Positions 42,193 to 50,340 of a stretch of DNA of 64,000 nt are shown piece after piece (within the stretch, counting starts at the first letter, position 1; every line of letters starts with the position of its first letter). The position numbers and the translations under genes are program-made. The notes below the pieces were generated by a model. The model had not been told where the DNA came from. It did not search any database and saw nothing but the letters and a program-made list of their open reading frames with translations. This stretch comes from RAM1 sp943372515 (GTDB lineage Bacteria > Pseudomonadota > Gammaproteobacteria > Burkholderiales > Burkholderiaceae_C). The stretch spans positions 25,690 to 89,689 of the forward strand of contig CALRYY010000004.1 of assembly GCA_943372515.1 (NCBI GenBank), written 5' to 3'.

Positions 42193-43224
42193 TCAAATCA
42201 CCTCTGTCAGCGGCCAGCGAGGCTTCACGTCGAAAGCGTAGGCCCTGCTGGCCGTTTGCATTTGCGCCTGCAGGCGCATCGCGGCAGCCATGGCGATCAT
42301 GGCGCCGTTGTCGGTGCACAGGTGCAGCTCGGGGTAGTGCACGCGCACGCCGGCTTTGGCGCACGCTTCGTTGAGCTGCGCCCGCAGCAGCCGGTTGGCG
42401 CCCACACCACCGGCCACCACCAGACGGTCCAGCGCGGTCTGGCGCAGGGCGGACAGCGACTTCTTCAGCAGCACTTCCACAATGGCAGCCTCGGTGGACG
42501 CAGCCAGGTCGGCCTTGCGCGCATCCAGCTCATCCCCCAGTTTTCTGGCCTGCGTCAGCACCGCTGTCTTCAGACCCGCAAAAGAAAAATCCAGATCCCC
42601 GCTGTGCAGCAGTGGTCGCGGCAGCTTGAAGGCTGCTGCATCGCCTTGCTGCGCCAGGCGCGACAGCGCCGGCCCGCCGGGGTAGCCCAGGCCCATGAGC
42701 TTGGCTGACTTGTCAAAGGCTTCGCCAGCGGCGTCATCAATGGTTTCGCCCAGCAGTTCGTAACGGCCCACACCGTCTACCCGCATCAGCTGCGTATGGC
42801 CACCAGACACCAGCAGCGCGACAAACGGAAACTGCGGCGGGTCCTCGCTCAAAAAGGGCGACAGCAAATGCCCCTCCAGGTGGTGGACCCCAATGACAGG
42901 CTTGTCCAGCGCCGCACCCAAAGCGCAGGCCACGCCCGCCCCCACCAGCAGCGCCCCGGCCAGGCCGGGGCCGCGTGTGTAGGCCACCACGTCCACCTGG
43001 GCCAGCGTGCGGCCCGCCTCATTCATGACCTGGGTGGCCAGCGGCAGCACGCGGCGGATGTGGTCGCGGCTGGCCAGCTCGGGCACTACGCCGCCATAGG
43101 CCTGGTGCATGTCGATCTGGCTGTGCAGCGCGTGCGACAGCAGCACGGGCACATCAGTATTCGCAGCCTCAACCAGGGCCACACCGGTTTCGTCGCACGA
43201 CGATTCAATTCCAAGCACAAGCAT
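42193..43224 (-). CDS. tsaD: tRNA N6-adenosine threonylcarbamoyltransferase TsaD
   Basis: Kae1/TsaD catalyses the last step of t6A formation at A37 of ANN-decoding tRNAs, with TsaB, TsaC and TsaE. The 343-residue ASKHA-fold protein opens with VLGIESSCDETGVAL, has HQAYGGVVPELASRDHI and the metal-binding pair in GVHHLEGHLLSP, and VAGGVGANRLLR near the end. It is transcribed away from the NasR-like gene across a 50-bp gap. Confidence 0.97.
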   Translation of the reverse strand: MLVLGIESSCDETGVALVEAANTDVPVLLSHALHSQIDMHQAYGGVVPELASRDHIRRVLPLATQVMNEAGRTLAQVDVVAYTRGPGLAGALLVGAGVACALGAALDKPVIGVHHLEGHLLSPFLSEDPPQFPFVALLVSGGHTQLMRVDGVGRYELLGETIDDAAGEAFDKSAKLMGLGYPGGPALSRLAQQGDAAAFKLPRPLLHSGDLDFSFAGLKTAVLTQARKLGDELDARKADLAASTEAAIVEVLLKKSLSALRQTALDRLVVAGGVGANRLLRAQLNEACAKAGVRVHYPELHLCTDNGAMIAMAAAMRLQAQMQTASRAYAFDVKPRWPLTEVI

Positions 43225-43274
43225 CGGGCGAGTTTAGGGTGGTTTGCCCGGCGGCACGGTTGTTGCTCGGTTTA

Positions 43275-44486
43275 ATGCACACAATGAAATCCGGACTCAA
43301 TTTTCTTGTCGCCGCGCGCCAGTGCGAGATCGGCGAACTGGAGCAGCTTGCACTCACCAGCGAGCTGGTCAGTTTGATCGCACGCCTGATCCATGCGCTG
43401 CAAAAAGAGCGCGGTCTTTCCAACGTCTACCTGGCCTCGGGCGGCGCCCGCCTGGCCGACGCACGCCGCCAGCAACTGGCTGAATGCCTGCAGGTGGAAC
43501 TGGAGGTGCGCCAGCGCTTTGACCAGCTGGATATTGCACCCCGCCAGGGCGGCCACGGCGCACGCCTGTTCAGCCGCATTGCCTGGGTGCTGCATGCGCT
43601 GGACGCCCTGCCTGGTGTCCGAGGCCAGGTAGACAATCTGAAACTCAGCCCGGCGGAGGCCACCACCTGGTTTGTACGCCTGATTGCCGGCCTGCTGGCC
43701 GTGGTGTTTGAAGCCGCCGACAGCGCTGGCGACCCCGAAATATCCCGCGCGCTGGTGGCGATGTTCAATTTCATGCAGGGCAAGGAATTTGCCGGTCAGG
43801 AGCGCGCCTTTGGCTCAGCCGCATTTGCCAGCGGTCGTACCGAGTCGTCCACGCGCCAGCAATGGCTTCACCTGGTGGAGTCGCAGGAACGCTGCCTGCA
43901 GGTATTTCGCGATTACTCCGAGCCCGCCATCGTGCAGGCCTGGCTGGCTGGCCAGTCGGGCGCTGCGTTGCTGGAAATCGAGCGCCTGCGCCGCATCGGC
44001 TGCGGCCCGGACGGCGGCGCGCTGGACCGCAACCTGAGCCACGACTGGTTTGACAACTGCACACGGCGTATGGACGCCATGCGGCTGGTTGAAGAACAGT
44101 TGGCCGCGGCGCTGCGTTCACTGTGCGAGCGCAAGATTGCCCAGGCCCGTGCCGAGCTACATGACCAGCAGGTGTTTCTGGACACCCTGTCGCGCGAAAG
44201 CGGCGCCGATGCGCCCGCGGGCTACGGCCCGCAGCTGGAGCGCTCCATCCTGGGCATGGTGCAGGACCAGGCCCAGCGTCTGCAGGCCATGAGCGACGAA
44301 TTGCAGACCGTGCGTGCCGCCCTGAACGAACGCAAGCTGGTCGAGCGCGCCAAAGGCCTGCTCATGGCCACACGCAAGCTGAGCGAGGAAGACGCCCACA
44401 AGATGCTGCGCCAGACTGCCATGAGCCAGAACCGGCGGCTGGTCGATGTGGCGCAGACCGTGCTGTCGATGGCTGACTACCTGTAG
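43275..44486 (+). CDS. nasR: NasR-like nitrate/nitrite-responsive antiterminator (NIT-ANTAR)
   Basis: The start is set at the ATG at 43275 (an ATG at 43284 is equally good; a GTG at 43239 is too close to tsaD). The 403-residue protein has an N-terminal NIT domain: residues ~30-60 read LVSLIARLIHALQKERGLSN, the QKERG helix typical of the nitrate- and nitrite-sensing fold. The C-terminal ANTAR RNA-binding domain (~345-400) contains ERKLVERAKGLLMATRKLSEEDAH and the following three-helix block. There is no membrane segment, so it senses cytoplasmic nitrate or nitrite. In Klebsiella, NasR binds the nasF leader and prevents termination; a matching leader with hexaloop hairpins and terminator lies 160-260 bp downstream of this gene. 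Confidence 0.9.
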   Translation: MHTMKSGLNFLVAARQCEIGELEQLALTSELVSLIARLIHALQKERGLSNVYLASGGARLADARRQQLAECLQVELEVRQRFDQLDIAPRQGGHGARLFSRIAWVLHALDALPGVRGQVDNLKLSPAEATTWFVRLIAGLLAVVFEAADSAGDPEISRALVAMFNFMQGKEFAGQERAFGSAAFASGRTESSTRQQWLHLVESQERCLQVFRDYSEPAIVQAWLAGQSGAALLEIERLRRIGCGPDGGALDRNLSHDWFDNCTRRMDAMRLVEEQLAAALRSLCERKIAQARAELHDQQVFLDTLSRESGADAPAGYGPQLERSILGMVQDQAQRLQAMSDELQTVRAALNERKLVERAKGLLMATRKLSEEDAHKMLRQTAMSQNRRLVDVAQTVLSMADYL

Positions 44487-44517
44487 GGCAGCGGGCCGCC
44501 GCACAGGTTGCTGCGCC

Positions 44518-44532
44518 GCACAAATTGCGTGC
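44518..44532 (+). promoter_or_regulatory. Candidate NtrC enhancer site 1 (GCAC-N7-GTGC)
   Basis: GCAC (44518-44521) and GTGC (44529-44532) are spaced by 7 bp, the core of the NtrC palindrome TGCACC-N5-GGTGCA. Its centre is about 115 bp upstream of the start site predicted from the sigma-54 promoter, a normal enhancer distance. Confidence 0.6.
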
Positions 44533-44546
44533 CCGCCCCAGCCTGA

Positions 44547-44563
44547 TGCACCAGATTGGGCCT
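44547..44563 (+). promoter_or_regulatory. Candidate NtrC enhancer site 2 (one strong half-site)
   Basis: TGCACC at 44547-44552 is a perfect NtrC half-site; after 5 bp the second half reads GGGCCT and matches only partly. The centre is 30 bp (about three helix turns) from site 1, like the paired sites at enterobacterial glnA. Confidence 0.5.
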
Positions 44564-44612
44564 GTCGACGCCATCAAAACCATCCAAATAGCGATCCCAA
44601 GCGCCTGGAAGC

Positions 44613-44629
44613 CTGGCACGGTTGGTGCT
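44613..44629 (+). promoter_or_regulatory. Sigma-54 (RpoN) promoter of the nitrate assimilation operon
   Basis: CTGGCACGGTTGGTGCT matches the consensus YTGGCACGRNNNTTGCW at all but one base and keeps the invariant GG-N10-GC. The predicted transcription start is near 44640, seven bases before the first leader hairpin and ~140 bases before the nrtA start codon. Confidence 0.75.
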
Positions 44630-44646
44630 TACCCTTACACCATAGC

Positions 44647-44664
44647 CGGGCCAATGGCGGCCCG
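44647..44664 (+). promoter_or_regulatory. ANTAR target hairpin P1 (hexaloop AATGGC)
   Basis: A 6-bp perfect stem CGGGCC/GGCCCG closes a six-base loop with A at position 1 and G at position 4, the two bases conserved in ANTAR-binding RNA hairpins. It begins about 7 nt into the predicted leader transcript. Confidence 0.7.
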
Positions 44665-44692
44665 ACAACCAGGTTCCCAAAGAGCCTGCACA

Positions 44693-44706
44693 GGACAACG
44701 GCGTCC
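44693..44706 (+). promoter_or_regulatory. ANTAR target hairpin P2 (hexaloop AACGGC), overlapping the terminator
   Basis: GGAC/GTCC closes the hexaloop AACGGC, again with A1 and G4. Bases 44697-44706 are also the 5' arm of the terminator stem, so P2 and terminator cannot form together; this is the arrangement by which ANTAR proteins cause antitermination. Confidence 0.7.
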
Positions 44707-44755
44707 ATTTTCCGTCTGCTGACTGCAGATGAAAGATGGGCGCCGTTTTGTTTTT
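44697..44755 (+). terminator. Leader intrinsic terminator controlled by NasR
   Basis: An 11-bp stem pairs 44698-44708 (ACGGCGTCCAT) with 44736-44746 (ATGGGCGCCGT, one G-U), extended inward by four pairs after a bulged G and a TCTGC/GCAGA hairpin tip. TTTGTTTTT follows at 44747-44755. It ends 25 bp before the nrtA start and would stop transcription unless NasR stabilises P2. Confidence 0.85.
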
Positions 44756-44780
44756 CCCTTATCCAGATCAGGAGTTGAAC

Positions 44781-46034
44781 ATGACCCAGCAGACCCAAGG
44801 CACAGGCCCCGCCGCACCGGCACGGCGCGATTTCATCCAGAAGGCAGGCGCCACGGCCCTGTTCTCCACACTGGGCCACCACGGCGTGTGGGCTGCCGGC
44901 TCGGACGCCCCCGAGAAGAAGGAAGTCAAGATCGGCTTCATTCCGCTGACGGATTGCGCCAGCGTCGTCATGGCCTCGGTGCTGGGCATCGACCAGAAAT
45001 ACGGCGTCAAGATCATTCCATCCAAGGAAGCCAGCTGGGCCGGTGTGCGCGACAAGCTGGTCAATGGCGAGCTGGACATGGCCCACGTGCTGTGGGGCCT
45101 GATCTACGGCGTGCACATGGGCACCAGCGGCCCCAAAAAGGACATGGCCATCCTGATGAACCTGAACCACAACGGCCAGGCCATCACGCTGAGCAAGAAG
45201 CTGGCTGACAAGGGCGCAGTGGACGGCCCAAGCCTGGCCAAGCTCATGGCCAGCGAAAAACGTGAATACACCTTTGCCCAGACCTTCCCCACCGGCACGC
45301 ATGCCATGTGGCTGTACTACTGGCTGGCTACCTATGGCATCAACCCCATGAAGGACGCCAAGGTCATCACCGTGCCACCGCCGCAGATGGTGGCCAACAT
45401 GCGCGTGGGCAACATGGACGGCTACTGCGTGGGCGAGCCCTGGGGCCACCGCGCCATCATCGACGGCATCGGCGTGACCGGCGTCACCACCCAGGACATC
45501 TGGAAGGACCACCCGGAAAAGGCGCTGGGCACCACGGCTGAATTCGTCAAGAAATACCCCAACACCTCGCGCGCTGTCACGGCCGCCATCATTGAAGCAG
45601 GCAAGTGGATCGACGCCGGCCTGCAGAACAAGAACAAGATGGCCGAAACCGTGGCCGACAAGAGCTATGTGAACACCAGTGTGGACGCGATCAACCAGCG
45701 CATCCTGGGTCGCTACCAGAACGGCATGGGCAAGACCTGGGACGACCCCAACCACATGAAGTTCTACAACGAAGGCACGGTCAGCATGCCCTACCTGTCC
45801 GACGGCATGTGGTTCATCACCCAGCACAAGCGCTGGGGCCTGATCAAGGACCACCCCGATTACCTGGGCATTGCCAAGCAGATCAACCAGATCGACCTGT
45901 ACAAGGAAGCCGCCGCTGCCGCCAAGGCACCGGTGCCCAAGGAGCTCATGCGCACCAGCAAGCTGATTGACGGCACGGTCTGGGACGGCAAGGACCCGAA
46001 GAAGTACGCGGATTCGTTCAAGGTCAAGGCCTGA
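44781..46034 (+). CDS. nrtA: Nitrate ABC transporter substrate-binding protein (NrtA/NasF family)
   Basis: The ATG at 44781 has CAGGAG at 44769-44774. The 417-residue protein begins with a Tat signal, R15-R16-D-F-I-Q-K, so it is exported folded. The NrtA/CmpA pattern is clear: VKIGFIPLTDCASVVMASVLGI, WAGVRDKLVNGELDMAHVLWGLIYG, FPTGTHAMWLYYWLATYGINP and NMRVGNMDGYCVGEPWGHRAI. It captures nitrate (possibly nitrite) in the periplasm for the NrtB permease. First gene after the NasR-controlled leader. Confidence 0.93.
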   Translation: MTQQTQGTGPAAPARRDFIQKAGATALFSTLGHHGVWAAGSDAPEKKEVKIGFIPLTDCASVVMASVLGIDQKYGVKIIPSKEASWAGVRDKLVNGELDMAHVLWGLIYGVHMGTSGPKKDMAILMNLNHNGQAITLSKKLADKGAVDGPSLAKLMASEKREYTFAQTFPTGTHAMWLYYWLATYGINPMKDAKVITVPPPQMVANMRVGNMDGYCVGEPWGHRAIIDGIGVTGVTTQDIWKDHPEKALGTTAEFVKKYPNTSRAVTAAIIEAGKWIDAGLQNKNKMAETVADKSYVNTSVDAINQRILGRYQNGMGKTWDDPNHMKFYNEGTVSMPYLSDGMWFITQHKRWGLIKDHPDYLGIAKQINQIDLYKEAAAAAKAPVPKELMRTSKLIDGTVWDGKDPKKYADSFKVKA

Positions 46035-46056
46035 GCGGCCACCCAAGGAGCCCACC

Positions 46057-46989
46057 ATGGTCAGCGCCGTATTCCATTCACCGCTGGAGGCTGCTGTGTC
46101 CTCCGTCGCCCCTACCCGAGAGGCAACCCCCGCCATGAACGATCCCGTGATTGCCCCTGTGGCTGCCGTGGTGCCGCCGGTTGCAGCAGCCCCGCGCATG
46201 CCGTTTGATTGGCGCGGCCTGTGGCTCAAGGTGGTACCACCGATCATGGGCCTGGGCCTGCTCGTGCTGGTGTGGGAACTGGTGTCGGCCACCAGCACCA
46301 CCAACTTCCCTTCCCCGATGGAGACCTTCAAGCAGGCCGTGGGCGTGTTCAGCGACCCGTTCTACAGCAAGGGCCCCAACGACCAGGGCATCGGCTGGAA
46401 CATCTACAGCTCGCTCAAGCGCGTGGCCGTGGGCTTTGGCCTGGCGGCGCTGGTGGGCATACCGCTGGGTTTCATGATCGGGCGCTTCACCTTCCTCAGC
46501 CGCATGTTCAACCCGCTGATCAGCCTGCTGCGGCCGGTGTCACCGCTGGCCTGGCTGCCCATCGGCCTGCTGGTGTTCAAGGGCGCCAACCCGGCCGCCA
46601 TCTGGACCATTTTCATCTGTTCGATCTGGCCCATGGTGATCAACACCGCCGTGGGCGTGCAGCGCGTGCCGCAGGACTACATGAACGTCGCGCGTGTGCT
46701 GAACCTGAGCGAATGGAAGATCGTCACCAAGATCCTGTTCCCTGCCGTGCTGCCCTACATGCTGACCGGTGTGCGTCTGGCCGTAGGTACCGCCTGGCTG
46801 GTGATCGTGGCCGCCGAGATGCTGACCGGTGGCGTGGGCATCGGCTTCTGGGTGTGGGACGAGTGGAACAACCTGAACGTCAAGAACATCATCATCGCCA
46901 TCTTCGTCATCGGCATGGTCGGGCTCATCCTAGAGTTCGCGCTGATCAAGCTGGCGACCGCTTTCACATTTGAAGAGGTGAAGTCATGA
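46057..46989 (+). CDS. nrtB: Nitrate ABC transporter permease
   Basis: The start at 46057 follows AAGGAG at 46045-46050. The 310-residue product has a ~60-residue Ala/Pro/Val-rich N-terminal extension, then about six membrane helices of a BPD-type permease. The ATPase-docking EAA loop reads VPQDYMNVARVLNLSEWKIVTKILFPAVLPYMLTG (key residues near 208-240). It pairs with the downstream ATPase, whose ATG overlaps its stop by four bases. Confidence 0.93.
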   Translation: MVSAVFHSPLEAAVSSVAPTREATPAMNDPVIAPVAAVVPPVAAAPRMPFDWRGLWLKVVPPIMGLGLLVLVWELVSATSTTNFPSPMETFKQAVGVFSDPFYSKGPNDQGIGWNIYSSLKRVAVGFGLAALVGIPLGFMIGRFTFLSRMFNPLISLLRPVSPLAWLPIGLLVFKGANPAAIWTIFICSIWPMVINTAVGVQRVPQDYMNVARVLNLSEWKIVTKILFPAVLPYMLTGVRLAVGTAWLVIVAAEMLTGGVGIGFWVWDEWNNLNVKNIIIAIFVIGMVGLILEFALIKLATAFTFEEVKS

Positions 46990-47801
46990 GCGATTCCCTG
47001 ACCAGCAAATACATCGAAGTCCAGGGCGTCGAGCAGACGTTCAAGACTGCCAAAGGGCCGTTCGTTGCGCTGCGCAACATCAACCTGACGGTGGCCAAGG
47101 GTGAGTTCGTGGCACTGATCGGCCACTCGGGCTGCGGCAAATCCACACTGCTGAACCTGATCGCCGGACTGACTGTGCCCACCAACGGCACACTGCTGTG
47201 CGCCAACCGCGAGATCGCAGGCCCCGGCCCCGAGCGCGCGGTGGTGTTCCAGAACCATTCGCTGCTGCCCTGGCTCACGTGCTTTGAAAACGTCTACCTC
47301 GCGGTAGAACGCGTGTTTGGCGCAACAGAAAAAAAGGCGCAGCTCAAGGCCCGCACCGACGCCGCGCTCGCGCTGGTCGGCCTGACACCCGCAGCGCAAA
47401 AGCGCCCCGGCGAAATCTCCGGCGGCATGAAGCAGCGCGTGGGTATTGCGCGCGCGCTGTCCATGGAGCCCAAGGTCCTGCTGATGGATGAGCCCTTTGG
47501 CGCGCTGGACGCGCTGACTCGCGCCAAGCTGCAGGACGAGCTGCTGGAAATCGTGGCCAAGACGCAGGCCACCGTGGTGATGGTCACGCACGACGTGGAC
47601 GAGGCCGTGCTGCTGAGCGACCGCATCGTGATGATGACCAACGGCCCGGCCGCCACCATCGGCGAGATCCTGAGCGTGAACCTGCCTCGCCCACGCAGCC
47701 GCGTGGCCCTGGCTGAAGACCGGGGCTACCTGCAGTGCCGCAAGGCCGTGATCGACTTCCTCTATACACGCCAGGCCCATGTAGAAAAACTCGTGGCTTA
47801 A
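46986..47801 (+). CDS. nrtD: Nitrate ABC transporter ATP-binding protein
   Basis: A 271-residue ABC ATPase with Walker A GHSGCGKST (46-54, K52), Q-loop VFQNHSLLPWLTC, signature ISGGMKQRVGIARAL, Walker B LLMDEPFGALD and switch THDVDEAV. Unlike cyanobacterial NrtC it has no fused solute-binding domain, so it corresponds to NrtD and must act as a homodimer. It energises nitrate import with NrtA and NrtB. The kinase gene follows after 29 bp. Confidence 0.92.
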   Translation: MSDSLTSKYIEVQGVEQTFKTAKGPFVALRNINLTVAKGEFVALIGHSGCGKSTLLNLIAGLTVPTNGTLLCANREIAGPGPERAVVFQNHSLLPWLTCFENVYLAVERVFGATEKKAQLKARTDAALALVGLTPAAQKRPGEISGGMKQRVGIARALSMEPKVLLMDEPFGALDALTRAKLQDELLEIVAKTQATVVMVTHDVDEAVLLSDRIVMMTNGPAATIGEILSVNLPRPRSRVALAEDRGYLQCRKAVIDFLYTRQAHVEKLVA

Positions 47802-47830
47802 AAAAAAGCACGCCACAGCAGGGAGAAACC

Positions 47831-49960
47831 ATGACCGCCGTAATGCCCGCCGCCGCTGCACCGATGCAGCCAGCGCAGCCTCCCACGCGCCGCACAACGG
47901 CCCAGCGCCAGCGCGGCTTCGCGTTCGGCAAATACCGCGAAATCATCATTGCGGTCGCGCTGTTCCTGTTGTTCGACCTGGGCGTTCTGGTTCTCAACTT
48001 CTACACCTCGTTCCAGATCGCACAGGACGCCGTGGGCATCAACCTGGCAGGACGCCAGCGCATGCTGTCCCAGCGCACGGCCAAGGCATTGCTGGGCGTG
48101 GAAACTGCACGCGCCAAGGGTGTTGCAGCCGGCACCGACCTGGACGAGCTGGCCGCTGCCGTGCGGCTGTTCGACACCTCGCTCAAGGGGTTCCAGAACG
48201 GCGCAACCGTGCCCGGCGGCGATGGCAAACCGGTGTACCTGCAAGCCGCTGAGGGTGAGCGCGCGGCAGACATTCTGGCCAAGGCGCAAGCGTTGTGGAC
48301 GCCGTACCAGCAGCGCCTGGAACCCGTTCTGGCAGGCTCCGCCAGCGACGCTCAGTCGCTGGCCGCCGTGGACTACGCACGGTCCAACAACCTGCGCCTG
48401 CTGGGCCTGATGAACGAGTTGACGACCGCACTGGAGTCGGTGGCCTCGCAACGCGCCAACACACTGCGCATGGTCCAGACCGTGGGTATCGTGCTGGCAC
48501 TGCTGAACTTCGCGTTCATCCTGTTCAAGTTCCTGCGCCGGCTGCGCACATCCGACGCCGAGATCGAGGCCGCCAACGAGGAAAACCGCGAAATCCTGAC
48601 GAACGTGCGCGAGGGCCTGTTCCTGCTCACGCCCGATTCGCGCCTGGGCTCGCAGGTGTCCCGCTCGGCGCACAGCCTGTTCGGCACCACGCTGGCGCCG
48701 GGCGACGATTTCTTTGCGCTGCTGGCGCCGCTGGTGTCGGCCAAGTCGCTCACCGACGCCCGCGACTATGTCGAGCTGCTGTTTTCCCCCCACGTCAAGG
48801 AGGCGCTGGTGCAGGGCATCAACCCGCTGTCCAACGTGGAGGTTTCGGTCAAGAACCGGTTGGGCCAGGACCAGCGGCGCTACCTGTCGTTCCATTTCAA
48901 CCGCGTGCAGGAAGGCAGCGCGGTGCGCCACCTGCTGGTGACGGTGCAGGACATCACCGCCCGCATGGAGCTGGAAACCAAGCTCATGGACGAGCGCCAG
49001 CGCTCGCAAAAAGAATTCTCGATGCTGCTGCGGGCCTTTGACGCCGACCCGGCCATGCTGCGCCAGTTTGTGGCGCGGGCGGAAAGCGGGCTGCTGGAAG
49101 TCAATGACCTGCTGCGCAGCACCTCATCGGCCCACAGTGAGGGTGCGATCCTGAAAGCCATCAACGAAGCCTGCCGCCGCGTGCACGCCATCAAGGGCGA
49201 CGCCGGCACGCTGGGCCTGGACACGCTGGCCGCGCAGGCCCATGCATTTGAAACCGAGTTGCTGCGCATCCGTGAGCCGGGCACGGGAAACGTAGGCGAC
49301 GCCCTGCTGTCGCTGCCGGTGCCGCTGGAGGACCTGCTGAACAAGGTGGCCGCGCTCAAGGGCCTCACCGGCATCCAGCGCGCGGGCGCGGCCGACACCG
49401 CCCCGGCGGGCGAACGCATCAACGAACACATTGCCCGACTGCTGCAAAGCGTGGCTGCCGACAGCGGCAAACAGGTGGAGCCCGTCGTGCGCATGGGCAG
49501 TCAGGACGACCTGGAGCCGCAGGTGCGCGACCTGGTGCGCGAGATCGCCGTGCAGCTGGCACGCAACGCCGTGGCCCACGGCATTGAATCGCCGGCCACG
49601 CGCGCGGCGTCTGCCAAGGAGGCCAAGGGCCGGGTGGATGTGCAACTGCTGCGCAACGAGACCGACTGGACGCTGTCGGTGCGCGACGATGGCCGGGGCC
49701 TGTCGGCGGCAGCGGTGCGCGCGCGCCTGATCGAGCTGGGCTGGTACACAGCCACACAGCTGGAAAGCTTTGACGACAAGCAGGTGATTGCCCACATCTT
49801 CAAGCCCGGCTTTTCCACCGCGCAATCGCTGAGCATGCATGCGGGCCGCGGCATTGGCCTGGACGTGGTGCAGGCCAACGTACAGCGCCTGGGCGCACGG
49901 ATGATGCTGAGTTCCACCCCCGGTCAGTTCACAGAATTTCGCATCCGCTTTTCAGGCTGA
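47831..49960 (+). CDS. CheA-like membrane histidine kinase with PilJ/NarX-type nitrate-sensor domain
   Basis: The ATG at 47831 follows AGGGAG. In order: a membrane helix (38-58); a periplasmic PilJ-type domain whose start I70-N-L-A-G-R-Q-R-M-L-S-Q-R82 parallels the nitrate-binding P-box of NarX/NarQ; a second helix (~217-236); a PAS-like region (~250-390); an HPt domain with the phospho-acceptor H452 in RRVHAIKGDAG; and a CheA-like ATPase domain (N579 in QLARNAVAHG, D619-D-G-R-G, G672-R-G-I-G-L-D). There is no CheW-binding or P2 domain. It is followed at once by CheY- and CheX-like genes, and the whole is embedded in the nitrate operon, so it probably reports periplasmic nitrate to the relay. 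Output is unknown. Confidence 0.82.
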   Translation: MTAVMPAAAAPMQPAQPPTRRTTAQRQRGFAFGKYREIIIAVALFLLFDLGVLVLNFYTSFQIAQDAVGINLAGRQRMLSQRTAKALLGVETARAKGVAAGTDLDELAAAVRLFDTSLKGFQNGATVPGGDGKPVYLQAAEGERAADILAKAQALWTPYQQRLEPVLAGSASDAQSLAAVDYARSNNLRLLGLMNELTTALESVASQRANTLRMVQTVGIVLALLNFAFILFKFLRRLRTSDAEIEAANEENREILTNVREGLFLLTPDSRLGSQVSRSAHSLFGTTLAPGDDFFALLAPLVSAKSLTDARDYVELLFSPHVKEALVQGINPLSNVEVSVKNRLGQDQRRYLSFHFNRVQEGSAVRHLLVTVQDITARMELETKLMDERQRSQKEFSMLLRAFDADPAMLRQFVARAESGLLEVNDLLRSTSSAHSEGAILKAINEACRRVHAIKGDAGTLGLDTLAAQAHAFETELLRIREPGTGNVGDALLSLPVPLEDLLNKVAALKGLTGIQRAGAADTAPAGERINEHIARLLQSVAADSGKQVEPVVRMGSQDDLEPQVRDLVREIAVQLARNAVAHGIESPATRAASAKEAKGRVDVQLLRNETDWTLSVRDDGRGLSAAAVRARLIELGWYTATQLESFDDKQVIAHIFKPGFSTAQSLSMHAGRGIGLDVVQANVQRLGARMMLSSTPGQFTEFRIRFSG

Positions 49961-49965
49961 TCACC

Positions 49966-50340
49966 ATGCGAATGCTCATCGTCGACGACTCCAACATGAT
50001 CCGCACCCGGATCGCACGCGTGGTGCAGGGCGGCGCCTTGACGGGCATCTCCATCGTCGGCCTGGCCCACAACGGTGTGGAGGCGGTACGCATCGCCCAG
50101 GCCGCGCGGCCCGATGTAGTCACCATGGACCTGACCATGCCCGAGATGGACGGCATTGAATGCATCCGCAACCTGATGAAGTTGCTCCCCATGGTCAACA
50201 TCCTGGTCGTCAGCGCCCTGTCCGACAAATCCACCGCCATAGCCGCGCTGCGCCATGGCGCCCGCGGCTTCGTGGCCAAGCCCTTCAGCGACGACGAACT
50301 GCGCCTGGCCCTGCTGGACGTGATGGATGCCAAGCCATGA
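49966..50340 (+). CDS. CheY-like single-domain response regulator
   Basis: The 124-residue receiver has all active-site residues: D7-D8, phospho-acceptor D55 (VTMDLTMPEMDG), S83 and K105 (VAKPF). There is no output domain, so it must act by protein contact, as CheY does. It starts 5 bp after the CheA-like kinase gene and its stop overlaps the CheX-like gene (ATGA). A dedicated kinase, receiver and phosphatase set is implied. Targets could be the flagellar motor, a transporter or a partner elsewhere. Confidence 0.88.
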   Translation: MRMLIVDDSNMIRTRIARVVQGGALTGISIVGLAHNGVEAVRIAQAARPDVVTMDLTMPEMDGIECIRNLMKLLPMVNILVVSALSDKSTAIAALRHGARGFVAKPFSDDELRLALLDVMDAKP

